A DNA stretch of 64,000 nucleotides from DATFRY01 sp963764695 (GTDB lineage Bacteria > Myxococcota_A > Polyangia > Haliangiales > Haliangiaceae), in contig CAVXTW010000022.1 of NCBI GenBank assembly GCA_963764695.1, forward strand, positions 372,001-436,000, given 5' to 3'. A model generated the notes under the pieces. That model was not told the DNA's origin and did not search any database. It worked only from the letters and a program-made list of their open reading frames with translations. Position 1 is the first letter of the stretch. Every line of letters begins with the position of its first letter. A program made the position numbers and the translations under genes. Positions 30,230 to 39,615 of this stretch are shown one piece after another.

Positions 30230-30406
30230 ATGCAGACATGGATCGTGACGGCGCGGGATGGATCGGGCCGCGAGATTCCCGTCGGCCTTGTGGTCGCCAC
30301 CGACGCGAAGACCGCGTTCTATCGGGGGACGATCAAGGCGACCCAGCTGCTCGGCACCGACGCCCGGCGCCAGGTCATCGTGCGCGCGACCTCGCCACAG
30401 CAGTGA
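30230..30406 (+). CDS. small hypothetical protein
   Basis: 58 residues starting MQTWIVTARDGSGREIP. A compact alternation of short beta-like strands (VGLVVATDAKTAFY, RQVIVRATS) suggests a small folded domain. No family recognised. High third-position GC, and a -10-like box 7 nt upstream supports expression. It ends 13 nt before the convergent cheB stop. Confidence 0.5.
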   Translation: MQTWIVTARDGSGREIPVGLVVATDAKTAFYRGTIKATQLLGTDARRQVIVRATSPQQ

Positions 30407-30419
30407 CGCGGCGCTCTGC

Positions 30420-31445
30420 TCACATGTGCGACAGCACCAGCGCCGCCATCTCGTCGATCGGCGCCTCGGCGGTCAACAGCTCGGCCTCGCGCACGGCGCG
30501 CGGCATGCCGTAGACGACGCAGGACGACTCGGCCTCGGTGAGGACCGCGCCGCCGGCCTCGCGGATGGCACGGGCTCCGGCGGTGCCGTCCTTGCCCATG
30601 CCGGTCAGCACGACAGCGAGCGCGGCCGGACCGAGCGCTCGGGCCACGCTCTCGAACAGCACGTCGACCGAGGGGCGGTGGGTGGCGAGAGGTCCCGGGT
30701 CGAGCACTGCGAGGAGCTTGCGGCCGTCGCGCTCCACCCTCAGGTGAATGCCGCCGCGCGCGATCGCCACCATGCCGGGCCGCAGCTCGAGCCCGTCGCG
30801 CGCCTCGACCACGTCGAACGCGGTCTGCTCGCTCAGCCGGCGGGCGAAGGCCGCCGTGTACTCGACCGGCAGGTGGAGCACGACCGCGACCGGCACGGCG
30901 AGGTCGCCCGGAAGGGCCGAGAGCAGCGCGGTCACGGCCTGCGGTCCGCCGGTGGACGCGCCGATGGCGACCAGTCGTCTGCGCGAGGTCGATGGCGTGC
31001 GCAGCGGGGCCCGGCGGGCGGCAACCGCCGGCGCGGCTGCGCCCGATCGAGCCGCCCCCGCGGCCAGCACCTTCGCGATCAGCTCGTCCGCCATCTCGTA
31101 GAGCCGGCTGGTCGCCAGCGCGGTCGGCTTGTGGACCAGGTCGAGGGCGCCGAGGGCGAGCGCGTCGAGCGCCAGGTCGCTGCTCGCGTCCGACATGCTG
31201 ACCAGCACCACCCGCGGCGAGGCGGCGCCGTGGAGCGCCCGCAGCACGCCGAGGCCGTCCAGGTTGGGCATGACCAGGTCGAGCGTGATCACGTCCGGGC
31301 GCAGGGAGCTGACCTTCTCGACCGCCTCCAGGCCATCGCGCGCGATGTCGACCACCTCGATCTGCTCGCTGCGCGCCAGGCACTCGCGCACCACCTTGCG
31401 CGCGAAGGCGGAGTCGTCAACCACGAGGACGCGGACCTTGCTCAT
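30420..31445 (-). CDS. cheB: chemotaxis methylesterase/deamidase CheB
   Basis: 341 residues. An N-terminal receiver domain (Asp10, Asp11, phospho-acceptor Asp56 in TLDLVMP; ARDGLEAV) joins through a linker rich in Ala and Arg to the methylesterase domain (about 155-341). Catalytic Ser is in IGASTGGPQAV, His in VVLHLPVEY, and Asp in LTGMGKDGTAGA. It removes methyl groups from receptor glutamates under CheA control. Last gene of the operon; its ATG overlaps the cheR stop (ATGA). Confidence 0.95.
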   Translation of the reverse strand: MSKVRVLVVDDSAFARKVVRECLARSEQIEVVDIARDGLEAVEKVSSLRPDVITLDLVMPNLDGLGVLRALHGAASPRVVLVSMSDASSDLALDALALGALDLVHKPTALATSRLYEMADELIAKVLAAGAARSGAAAPAVAARRAPLRTPSTSRRRLVAIGASTGGPQAVTALLSALPGDLAVPVAVVLHLPVEYTAAFARRLSEQTAFDVVEARDGLELRPGMVAIARGGIHLRVERDGRKLLAVLDPGPLATHRPSVDVLFESVARALGPAALAVVLTGMGKDGTAGARAIREAGGAVLTEAESSCVVYGMPRAVREAELLTAEAPIDEMAALVLSHM

Positions 31446-32266
31446 CGCGCGGCCGCTTCCGGCTTGCTGTACAGGAACACGCCGCGCCGCTCCTGGCACT
31501 CCAGCGGCGTGGCGAAGCGCAGGAGTGACTCGGAGACGCCGATGAGCAGCGAGCCGGACGGGCGCAGCGAGCCGGCCAGGGTGCCGGCCACGCGGGCGGC
31601 GAGCGCGTCCGAGAAGTAGATGAGCACGTTGCGGCAAAGGATGAGGTCGAAGGCGCCCAGCGCGGCGATGCCGGCCTCGTCGAGCAGGTTGAGCCGCGAC
31701 CAGCGGACGGCGTCGACCAGCGCGCGGTCGCACACGACCGACCGGTCCTGTTCGCGCAGCCAGCGGCGGGCCAGGCCCACCGGCACGGTGTCGCGCAGCG
31801 CGCGCCGCGAGAACTCGCCGCGCCGGGCCCGGTCGAGGGCGCGGCGGCTGATGTCGGTGGCGATCAGGTCGACCCGATCGAGCCAGCCGCGCTCGGCCAG
31901 CAGCATGGCGGCAGTGAGCGGCTCCTCGCCGGTCGCGCACGCGGCCGACCAGATGCGGGCGCGCTGGCCTGCGGTCACGCGCGGCCCGATCACGTCGTCC
32001 ACCGCCACCGAGAGCGGCTCGAGCTCGCGGAAGAAGTAGGTCTCGTTCACGACCAGCACCTCGGTCAGCCGCTCGAGCTCGGTCCCGTCCGGGTCGTCGT
32101 AGCGCAGGTAGTAGTAGTAATCGAGCAGCGAGTCGAAGCCGACCTCGACCGCGCGGACCTGCACCTTGTCCAGGAACACCTCGCGCTCGGCAGGTCCGTA
32201 GTGCAGGCCGACCCGCTCCTCGATGAGTCCGCTCAGGATCGCGAACAGCTGGGGTGAAGCATTCAT
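31442..32266 (-). CDS. cheR: chemotaxis protein methyltransferase CheR
   Basis: 274 residues. The small N-terminal helical domain (LFAILSGLIEERVGLHYG) is followed by the SAM-binding domain: TYFFRELEPLSVAVDDV, motif I IWSAACATGEEPLTAAML, DLIATDISRRALDRA and FDLILCRNVLIYF. Motif I reads AACATGEEP rather than the usual GCSTGEEP, a minor change. It methylates receptor glutamates. It overlaps the HEAT gene upstream and cheB downstream by 4 nt each (ATGA). Confidence 0.95.
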   Translation of the reverse strand: MNASPQLFAILSGLIEERVGLHYGPAEREVFLDKVQVRAVEVGFDSLLDYYYYLRYDDPDGTELERLTEVLVVNETYFFRELEPLSVAVDDVIGPRVTAGQRARIWSAACATGEEPLTAAMLLAERGWLDRVDLIATDISRRALDRARRGEFSRRALRDTVPVGLARRWLREQDRSVVCDRALVDAVRWSRLNLLDEAGIAALGAFDLILCRNVLIYFSDALAARVAGTLAGSLRPSGSLLIGVSESLLRFATPLECQERRGVFLYSKPEAAAR

Positions 32267-34614
32267 TGGCCAGTGAGGACCAGCGATGCGATGCGGCGGA
32301 CCTCCTCGTCCGCGTCCTCGGTGGCCGCCCTGGTCAGGGCTTCGTGCGCCTCGCGCGTGGTCACGGCGGGCAGGGCGGCGGCCACCGCCTTTCGGGCCGC
32401 CGGGTTGTCCAGAGTCATCGCGTCGGCCAGCGCCCGCCACGCGTCCGGGCGGCGCATGCGCACCAGCGCGGCGACCAGCTGGGGCGCGACCTCGTCGTCG
32501 GCCACGGCCAGACCGTCGACCAGCGCCTCCACCCGGCCATCGACCCACACGCTGAGCGCATCGACGACTCGCTCGCGATCGGGGAAGCGCGGCAGGATGC
32601 GGACCAGCGACCGGGTCGCCTCGGCGCCGGACCGGCTGGACAGGAAGCCCACCGCCGCGGTGCGCACGCTCTCGTCGCGATCGCCGGCGGCGCGCTCGAG
32701 CGCCCCCAGCACCTCGCGAGACTCGTAGTCGGCCACGGCGGAGACCGCGACAAGTCGCGTTGCCGGGTCCAGCGACATGGTCGACTCGAGCAGGATCGGC
32801 TCGGCCTCGGCCCGTCGCGAGATGCCCAGGCCGATGAGCGCCGCCCTGCGCACGTCCGGATCGCCGGCCTGGGACGCGTCGCGCAGCGACTGGAAGGCCA
32901 GCTCGCTGCGCAGGTGGGAGAGCGCCTCGATGGCCGCCACCCGCACCTGGCCGGCCGGATCCTCGAGCAGCCGGGCCAGTGCCGCCGTTGCCTGCTCGAC
33001 GCCGAGGCGCCCGAGCGACTGGGCCGCGTAGTAGCGCGCCCACGAGTCGATGTCACCCAGTCCGCGCAGCAGCACCGAGACCACGCGCACGTCGCCCCGG
33101 CTGTGGCCGAGCGCGCGGAACGCCACCGCCCGGACCCGCTCGTTGAGGTGACGCGAGGCCGCCAGCAGCTTCTCGAGCGCCTGGGGCGCCTCGATGTAGG
33201 GCAGGCCCTGGATGGCCGCGTCGCGCACGCGGGTGTCGGGGTCCTCGAGCGCGTCGCTGAACACCTCCATCGCCGACGCGTAGCCGAAGTAGGACAGGAT
33301 GCGGAACGCGGCCCGGCGCACCTCCGGCTGCGGCGAGCGCGCCGCGGCCAGCCCGAGCGCCTCGGTCTCGGCGCTGCCCAGCGACTGGATGGCTCCCACC
33401 GCCGCCTGTGACACGCGCGGGCTGCGATCGGCCAGCAGCTCGAACACGCGCGGCACCACAGAGGCGTCACCGATGCGGGCCAGCGCGTCGCACGCCGCGC
33501 CCCGCACCACCGCATCGCGGTCGTCCAGGCAGGTCAGCACCGCGCCGACCGCACCGCGCCGCGAGATCTGCGGCAGGAGCGCCAGGCGCCGCTCGCTGTC
33601 CCCGTCGCGCAAGGCGACCAGCACCTGCGCGTCGGCCCGCTCGCCGACGCGGCGAAGGCCATCGGCCGCGGCGCTGGCCACCGGCTCGGGCAGCTCGAGC
33701 AGGCGGGTCAGGACCGGTACCGCCTCGTCCGAGTCGACCGCGCCCAGCACGCGCGCCACGGCGATCTGCTCGTCCGGGTCGGCCGCGGCGATGCTCTGAT
33801 CGAGCCGCCGCACCAGCCCGTCGCGCGCCGCCGCCTCGCTGATGGCGTCGTCAACGGCGGCCGAGCGGCCGTAGCGCTCGCGGTGGCGCTCGGCCAGGTC
33901 GGCCAGCGACAGCGCCGCCACCCGGACCAGCGCCTCGCTGCCGCGCTCGGCCAGGGCGACCAGCGGCGCCACCGCCCGCGGATCGCCGGTGCGGCCCAGG
34001 GCGCGCGCCGCCTCGGAGGCGAACTGCGGATGATCGAGCAACCCGGACAGCGGCTCGACCGCGCGCGGATCGCCGCTGCGGCCCAGCACGTCGATGGCCG
34101 GGAAGGTGCGGAAGAAGTTGCCGCCGGAGACGATCTGGGTGAGCGACTCGACCGCGGCGCGCCCTCCCAGCCGGCCGAGCGCCTCGATGGCCGCCACCGC
34201 CACGTTGTCGTCGGCGTGGTTGGACAGGCGGACAAGCACCGGCGTGGCCGAGCCGGCCCGCCGCCGCCCCAGCACCTGGGCCGCGTCCGAGACCAGCGCC
34301 GGGTTGGGGTCGTCGGTGAGCGCGACCATGGCGCCCTCGACCGGCGCCGTCGACGCGACCAGCGCGTCGACGCAGGCAGCCAGCCTGCCCTCGTGGTCGC
34401 GCCGCGTGCGCAGGAGGTCGCATAGCGGCTCGACCGCCGGCTCTCCGGCGGCCGCCAGTGCCGCCACCACCGCGCGCCGTACCACCCAGCTGGAGTCGGT
34501 CAGCATGTCGCACAGGTGCACGACGCCGGCCGCGCCTTCCGCCGTGAACCGGTCCACCTGCTCCAGGCGCCGGAGCTCCTCGATCGAGAGCGCGATGATC
34601 TCAGGGCGGTTCAC
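32263..34614 (-). CDS. HEAT-repeat protein encoded within the che operon
   Basis: 783 residues made almost wholly of HEAT/PBS-lyase-type helical repeats of about 31 residues (for example VAVAAIEALGRLGGRAAVE, RVRDAAIQGLPYIEAPQALE, QVRVAAIEALSHLRSELAFQ, DVRRAALIGLGISRRAEAEP), about 24 by eye. There is no signal peptide, membrane helix, catalytic or lyase Cys motif, so it should be a soluble curved scaffold. It starts with GTG, overlapping the mcp stop (GTGA), and its stop overlaps the cheR start (ATGA), so its synthesis is tied to receptor and methyltransferase. HEAT proteins occasionally accompany chemosensory genes in Myxococcota. A role as protein-binding adapter or input sensor is inference. 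Confidence 0.93.
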   Translation of the reverse strand: MNRPEIIALSIEELRRLEQVDRFTAEGAAGVVHLCDMLTDSSWVVRRAVVAALAAAGEPAVEPLCDLLRTRRDHEGRLAACVDALVASTAPVEGAMVALTDDPNPALVSDAAQVLGRRRAGSATPVLVRLSNHADDNVAVAAIEALGRLGGRAAVESLTQIVSGGNFFRTFPAIDVLGRSGDPRAVEPLSGLLDHPQFASEAARALGRTGDPRAVAPLVALAERGSEALVRVAALSLADLAERHRERYGRSAAVDDAISEAAARDGLVRRLDQSIAAADPDEQIAVARVLGAVDSDEAVPVLTRLLELPEPVASAAADGLRRVGERADAQVLVALRDGDSERRLALLPQISRRGAVGAVLTCLDDRDAVVRGAACDALARIGDASVVPRVFELLADRSPRVSQAAVGAIQSLGSAETEALGLAAARSPQPEVRRAAFRILSYFGYASAMEVFSDALEDPDTRVRDAAIQGLPYIEAPQALEKLLAASRHLNERVRAVAFRALGHSRGDVRVVSVLLRGLGDIDSWARYYAAQSLGRLGVEQATAALARLLEDPAGQVRVAAIEALSHLRSELAFQSLRDASQAGDPDVRRAALIGLGISRRAEAEPILLESTMSLDPATRLVAVSAVADYESREVLGALERAAGDRDESVRTAAVGFLSSRSGAEATRSLVRILPRFPDRERVVDALSVWVDGRVEALVDGLAVADDEVAPQLVAALVRMRRPDAWRALADAMTLDNPAARKAVAAALPAVTTREAHEALTRAATEDADEEVRRIASLVLTGQ

Positions 34615-37151
34615 GAGGTCTCGATGCTGGTGCGGCCGGGCCTGAGCGCCAGCAGATCGGTCAAGGTGTTCATGATGAGGCGCATCGCGTCGGCGTCCTC
34701 GCCGCTGGCCGCGCGCACCCGGGCCACGCTGGCCGCGATGCTCTCCACGTCTCCGGCCAGGGCGGTGATGGTGCGAGCCTGCTGCGCCGCGGAAGTGGTG
34801 ATCTCCTTGGCCCGCGCCCGCATGTCGGCGGTGACCCCGGCGACCTGGGCCGAGGCCGCGGCCTGTTCGGCGATCGACTGCACCATGGAGCCGAGCAAGG
34901 AGGTCTGCCGGCCGGCCGCGGTGGCCAGCTGAACGACGGTGCTCGCCTGTTCGGCCACCGCGCGCGCGGTCTGTCGCGACACCCGCCGCACCTCGTCGCC
35001 TTCGCGACTGAGCGCCGCCAGCGCCTTGCTTTGCTCCTCGGTCGCGCGGGTCACGTCGGCGGCGAGGCGGTTGAGGGTGCGCGCGCTGGCCTCGATGTGG
35101 CGGACCGCGCGAGTCTGCTCGGACACGGCGCGAGCGCTCTCGGCGGAGCGCCGGCGCGCCCCGTCCATGGCCCGCGCGACCTCGGCCGCGCCGGTCAACT
35201 GCTCGGACAGGCCGGTCATGGTGCGCTGGGTCGCCGATGCCACCTCCTGCGCGCTGGCGGCCATCCCGACCAGCGCCTCGTTCTGCGCGGTCAGCCCGGC
35301 GGCGGTCTTCTGGACCACCCGGCGCATCTGCAGCGAGGCCCTGGCCAGCTCGTTGGCGCCGGCCGCCTGCTCGGCCATGGCCTTCGACACCTTCTCGGCG
35401 TCGGTGGCCAGCTGGCCGTTGGCGCGCACGACGTCTCGCAGCGCGCGGGCCTGCTGCGCGGTGGCCTCGCGCGTCTCCCGCGCCATCTTGCGCATCTCGG
35501 CGCTGCCCTGGGCCAGGATGTCGAGCGCGCGGGTCTGCTCGGCGGCGGCGCGGGCGATCGAGCGCGACTCCTCGCTGGCACGAGTGGTGGCCTGGACGAC
35601 CGACTGGACCGCCTGGGCCTGCTCCAGAGTCCCGGTCTCGACCTCGCGGACGGCGCCGCCCAGCTGCTCGACCCCCTGCAGGATCGCACCGAGCGCGCGC
35701 TCCGCCTCGCCGGCCTGGCGCGCGCCCTCGTCGGCGACCTTCAGCCCGTCGTCGGAGGCGGCCACCGCCTCGCGCGCGGTCGACTGCAGGCTGCGGACGA
35801 TCTTGGCCACGTCGGCGCTGGCCGCGGCCGCGCGATCGGCCAGGGCGCGGATCTCCTCGGCGACGACGGCGAAGCCGCGCCCGTGCTCGCCGGCGCGCGC
35901 CGCCTCGATGCTGGCGTTGAGCGAGAGCAGGTTCGTTCGATCGGCGATCAGGTTGATGGTCTGCACGATGTCGCCGATGTCCTCGGCCCGCTTGCCCATC
36001 TCCTTGATGACGGCGGACGAGCCGGCCATCGCCTGGCGCGTGCCGACCAGCCCCGCGATCGTGCGCGAGACGGTCGCGCCTCCGTCGCGCGCGATGCCCA
36101 TCACCTTGTCGGCGGTCACGCGCGCGCCGGACACCACCGGGCCGATCCGCCGGGTGGTCGCGTCCAGCTGGGTGGTCGCCGCGGTGGCCTGGGTCATGAG
36201 CGATCCGATGTGCTCGGCGCTCTGGGCCGCGGCCTGGGCCGAGCGAGCCGACTGCTCGATGGCCGACGCGTTCCCCTCGATGACCGTGGCGGTCTTCTCG
36301 GCGGTCGCGGCGACCTCCTCGACCGACGCGGCGACCTCGGCGAGGCTGCTGCTGGCGGTGGCCGCGGCCGCCTCGACCAGGCGGGCGCTCTCGGCCACCT
36401 GGGCCACGGAGCGGGCCATCTCCTCGGTCGTGGTGGAGGTCTGCTCGATGGCGGCCGACATCTCGGTGCCCTCGGCGACCAGCGCCTCGCTGGTCCGGGT
36501 CACGCCGGTCACCGCCGCGGCCACCTCGCCGATCCGGGTGCCCACCGCGCCGGCGTCGGTGGTCAGGCGCGCGATGCCCTTGGCCATCTGCTCGATCGTC
36601 CCGGCCACCTCGGTGATGGTGGCGGCGTTGTCCTCGCCGCGCGCGCTGATCTCGGTGATGCTGGCGCTGGACTCGGTCGCGCTGGCCAGCAGAGCCTCGC
36701 TGGCGGCGGCAAGCTCCTCGGCGTTGGCCCCCACACCGCGCACCGAGCGGGCGGCCTGCTCGATCGCGGTGGCAGCCGCCTCGGTCGACCCGGCCAGCCC
36801 GTCGGTGTCCTTGCGCACCGACTCGATCGACGCGGCCATCTCGCTCAGGCCGGCGACCGTCCCGGTGAGGTTCTGCTGCACCTCGCGCGCCGTGTCGGCC
36901 GCGCTGGACTGCGACCGGGCCATCGCCTGCACGGTGGTGGCGGTCTCCTCGATCGCCTTGGCGACCGACTCGATCGCGACGCGCACCTGCTCGGTGGCGG
37001 CGGCGTGCTCGTTGCCGGCGGCGGCCAGACGCGTCGCCGACTCCTCGATCGCGCGCGCCTGGGTGGCGGTGCGCTGCAGCGACTGGGCGGCCTCGCCGGC
37101 CCGCGCCAGCGCGGCCTCGACCCCGTTCTGTCCGTTTCCGCTAGCGGGCAT
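34611..37151 (-). CDS. cytoplasmic methyl-accepting chemotaxis protein, very long coiled coil
   Basis: 846 residues with no membrane helix, no signal peptide and no folded sensor domain; nearly the whole chain is an Ala-rich heptad coiled coil. The hairpin tip that binds CheA/CheW is in the middle, about residues 390-425 (IADRTNLLSLNASIEAARAG, then GRGFAVVAEEIRALADR), leaving about 400 residues on each side. The usual chemoreceptor places the tip further towards the C-terminus. Many Gln/Glu pairs suited to methylation occur on both sides (EEMARSVAQV, ATEEQSKALAAL). It overlaps cheW by 11 nt and the HEAT gene by 4 nt. It resembles soluble receptors such as FrzCD in lacking a membrane part. Confidence 0.93.
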   Translation of the reverse strand: MPASGNGQNGVEAALARAGEAAQSLQRTATQARAIEESATRLAAAGNEHAAATEQVRVAIESVAKAIEETATTVQAMARSQSSAADTAREVQQNLTGTVAGLSEMAASIESVRKDTDGLAGSTEAAATAIEQAARSVRGVGANAEELAAASEALLASATESSASITEISARGEDNAATITEVAGTIEQMAKGIARLTTDAGAVGTRIGEVAAAVTGVTRTSEALVAEGTEMSAAIEQTSTTTEEMARSVAQVAESARLVEAAAATASSSLAEVAASVEEVAATAEKTATVIEGNASAIEQSARSAQAAAQSAEHIGSLMTQATAATTQLDATTRRIGPVVSGARVTADKVMGIARDGGATVSRTIAGLVGTRQAMAGSSAVIKEMGKRAEDIGDIVQTINLIADRTNLLSLNASIEAARAGEHGRGFAVVAEEIRALADRAAAASADVAKIVRSLQSTAREAVAASDDGLKVADEGARQAGEAERALGAILQGVEQLGGAVREVETGTLEQAQAVQSVVQATTRASEESRSIARAAAEQTRALDILAQGSAEMRKMARETREATAQQARALRDVVRANGQLATDAEKVSKAMAEQAAGANELARASLQMRRVVQKTAAGLTAQNEALVGMAASAQEVASATQRTMTGLSEQLTGAAEVARAMDGARRRSAESARAVSEQTRAVRHIEASARTLNRLAADVTRATEEQSKALAALSREGDEVRRVSRQTARAVAEQASTVVQLATAAGRQTSLLGSMVQSIAEQAAASAQVAGVTADMRARAKEITTSAAQQARTITALAGDVESIAASVARVRAASGEDADAMRLIMNTLTDLLALRPGRTSIETS

Positions 37152-37578
37152 GAATCGTTTCCTCCCCCACCACTCTCTCGAAGTCGATGAGCATGACCAG
37201 CCGGTTGCCGGCCCGGGCGAGCGACTGCACGAAACGATGTCCGCTCGCGGTCAGCACGTCCGGCGGCTCCTCCAGCGCGCTCTCGTCCAGGTGAATCACC
37301 TCGCGGGCCGAGTCGACCAGCAGGCCGACCGTCCGCCCGTCGTGCTGCGCCACCACCACGCGCGAGTCGATGGTCGGCTCGATGGCGGGCAGGCCGAAGC
37401 GCTTGCGCAGATCGATGACCGGGACCACCCGGCCGCGCATCTGGACCAGCCCGACAACGTAGGGCGCGGTGCCAGGCACCCGGGTGGCTCCCTCGTACGA
37501 CTCCATCTGCAGCACCTCGGCGGCGGGCAGCACGTACTCGGAGTCGCCGACCCGGAACAGGACATAGAGGCTGGTCAC
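37141..37578 (-). CDS. cheW: chemotaxis coupling protein CheW
   Basis: 145 residues, one CheW domain of two SH3-like barrels: YVLFRVGDSEYVLPAAEVLQM, VPGTAPYVVGLVQMRGRVVPVIDLRKRFGL (seen as VGLVQMRGRVVPVIDLRKRF) and VVVAQHDGRTVGLLVDSARE. It links receptor tips to CheA. The start is a GTG that overlaps the cheA stop (GTGA); its end overlaps the mcp start by 11 nt. Confidence 0.95.
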   Translation of the reverse strand: MTSLYVLFRVGDSEYVLPAAEVLQMESYEGATRVPGTAPYVVGLVQMRGRVVPVIDLRKRFGLPAIEPTIDSRVVVAQHDGRTVGLLVDSAREVIHLDESALEEPPDVLTASGHRFVQSLARAGNRLVMLIDFERVVGEETIHAR

Positions 37579-39605
37579 GCGCTCACCCCCTCGCGGCCGG
37601 CCATGCGCGCGCTCAGCGCCAGGAGATCGATGACCAGCACGGGTCGGCCGTCGCCCAGGTCGGTCGACCCGGTGACGCCGGCGACGCGCACCAGCGGATC
37701 TTCGACCGGCCGCACCACCACCTCGTGCTGGCCCAGCATGCGGTCGACAGCGAAGGCGAACGGGCGGCCGTTGCGCCGCACCAGGATCGCCTTGCTGGCG
37801 CCGGAGACCGGCCGGCCCAGGTCGAGGCAGGCCTCGAGATCGCAGATCGGCACCGTCTCGCCGCGACGGTCGAGCAGGCCGATGGCGGGGCGCGTCCGGT
37901 CCGACGACGGGGGCGGCCGGCGGACGAGGTCGTGGTCGACCTCGAGGATCTCGTCGACCATCGACACCGGCACCACGAACGACTGCCCGGCGCAGGAGAA
38001 CGAGAAGGCATCGACGATGGTGATGGTGAGCGGCACCCGCAGCGTGAAGCGCGTGCCGCGGCCCGGCTCGGTGTCCAGCGCCAGCTCGCCGCGCAGCTGG
38101 TCGACGGCGATGCGACGGACGATGTCCATGCCCAGGCCACGCCCGCTGGTCGTGGTCGCCTCGTCGCGCGTCGTCAGGCCGGGGGCGACGATGAGGGCGA
38201 GCAGCTCCTCGCCGGAGGCGGGCAGGGGACGCCCGGCGCGCTCGGCCACGCCGGCCCGATCGATGCCCCGCCCATCGTCGGACACGGTGAGCTCGAGCTG
38301 ATTGTTGGCGCGCTCGTGGCACTCGACGCGGATGAGCCCCTCGCGCGGCTTGCCCAGGCGCTCGCGCTCGGCCGGCGGCTCGATGGCGTGATCGACCGCG
38401 TTGCGGACCAGGTGGAGCACCGCCGGGAACAGCCGCTCGCCGACCGCCTTGTCCAGCTCGGCGCGGTGGGCCTCGATCTCGAGGCGGACCTCCTTGCCGG
38501 TCGTGCGGCTCAGCCCGCGCACCACCAGCGGCACCCGCTCGAGCAGCTCGTCGACCGAGATCATCCGCGCTCGCATGATCGATGCACGCAGATCGCGCAG
38601 GCGCTGGCCGCTCTCCTGCACGATGTGGGTCAGCTCGCGCACGTCGACCCCGCGCGAGGCCATCTGTGCGGCGACCCGGGCCAGCCGAAAGCGCGTGACC
38701 ACCAGCGCCGACAGACGCTCGAGCGCATCGTCGAGGCGGGACACCGGCACGCGCACCACGCCGCCGCTGTCGCCGAGCAGGTCGGCCTCTTCCGACAGCG
38801 CGTCGCCGTCGGCGGCATCGCCGGGCTCGACCTCATTCAACGGAGGAGTCACCGACAGTGTCACCACGGCCGACGGATCGACGCCGGCCGCGGCCGCCAG
38901 CGCATCGTCGTCCGCGCCGGTGACCATCAGCAGCGCGAACGCGATCCCGCCGGGCGCCTCCGGCGTCCGCGCCATCGACAGCGGCACGACCTTGACCAGA
39001 TCGCCCTGCTGCCCGAGGCGCTCGCGCACCGAGGTGATGTTGAGGCCGCGCTCGCTGCGCGCCGGGCTCGGCACGAAGTCGATGCGCACGGCGCGCCGTC
39101 CCGCCGCGGCCGCCGCGCCCAGCTCCTGCAGCTCGGCCTGGCTCACCTTCTCGCTCAGATCGCCCGGGAGCTCCACCGCGACCGGCGCGCCGGGCGCTCC
39201 CATCCGCGCCACCGCGACGGCGACAAGGGTGTCCACCATCGCGCGCGGCGCCGGCGGCACCTCGGCGCCGGCGGCCAGCGCCGCCACGCGTGCCTGGACG
39301 GCGCGCACCCCGCCGACCAGGAGATCGATCGCCTCCGGCTCGAGCCGCCTCTGGCCGCGGTCGGCGGCGCGCAGCACCGCCTCCATGGCGTGGGCCAGCT
39401 CGACCACCGGCTCGATGCCGATCATCGCGGACAGCCCCTTGATCGTGTGCATCGATCGAAAGAGCTCTCGCACCGACCGCGAGGTCGGCTGGCCGGCGGC
39501 AGCGAGGCGCTCTGCCTCGAGCAGGTAGCGACCAGCGCTGCGCAGGTGCTCTTCGACCTCGAGGAGATAGCCGGCCAGGAACTCCTTGAGGTCGAGCGAG
39601 CTCAC
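37575..39605 (-). CDS. cheA: chemotaxis histidine kinase CheA
   Basis: 676 residues. The Hpt domain carries the phospho-His53 (FRSMHTIKGLSAMIG). After a variable central part comes the dimerisation P3 helix pair (VSRLDDALERLSALVVTRFR), the ATP-binding domain with LHLVRNAVDHAIEPP (N box), VSDDGRGID (G1) and TTSGRGLGMDIVRR (G2), and the P5 CheW-like domain at the end (FSFSCAGQSFVVPVSMVDEI). No obvious P2 CheY-docking domain, but residues 120-270 are long enough for one. The start is GTG at 39605. It is followed by cheW and preceded by cheY. Confidence 0.95.
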   Translation of the reverse strand: MSSLDLKEFLAGYLLEVEEHLRSAGRYLLEAERLAAAGQPTSRSVRELFRSMHTIKGLSAMIGIEPVVELAHAMEAVLRAADRGQRRLEPEAIDLLVGGVRAVQARVAALAAGAEVPPAPRAMVDTLVAVAVARMGAPGAPVAVELPGDLSEKVSQAELQELGAAAAAGRRAVRIDFVPSPARSERGLNITSVRERLGQQGDLVKVVPLSMARTPEAPGGIAFALLMVTGADDDALAAAAGVDPSAVVTLSVTPPLNEVEPGDAADGDALSEEADLLGDSGGVVRVPVSRLDDALERLSALVVTRFRLARVAAQMASRGVDVRELTHIVQESGQRLRDLRASIMRARMISVDELLERVPLVVRGLSRTTGKEVRLEIEAHRAELDKAVGERLFPAVLHLVRNAVDHAIEPPAERERLGKPREGLIRVECHERANNQLELTVSDDGRGIDRAGVAERAGRPLPASGEELLALIVAPGLTTRDEATTTSGRGLGMDIVRRIAVDQLRGELALDTEPGRGTRFTLRVPLTITIVDAFSFSCAGQSFVVPVSMVDEILEVDHDLVRRPPPSSDRTRPAIGLLDRRGETVPICDLEACLDLGRPVSGASKAILVRRNGRPFAFAVDRMLGQHEVVVRPVEDPLVRVAGVTGSTDLGDGRPVLVIDLLALSARMAGREGVSA

Positions 39606-39615
39606 GTGCGCTGAC

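Noticed and set aside
34939..38301. A 1,120-codon plus-strand open frame opposite mcp/cheW/cheA
   Set aside because: Ser/Ala-rich mirror of the coiled-coil gene; overlaps three well-supported genes.
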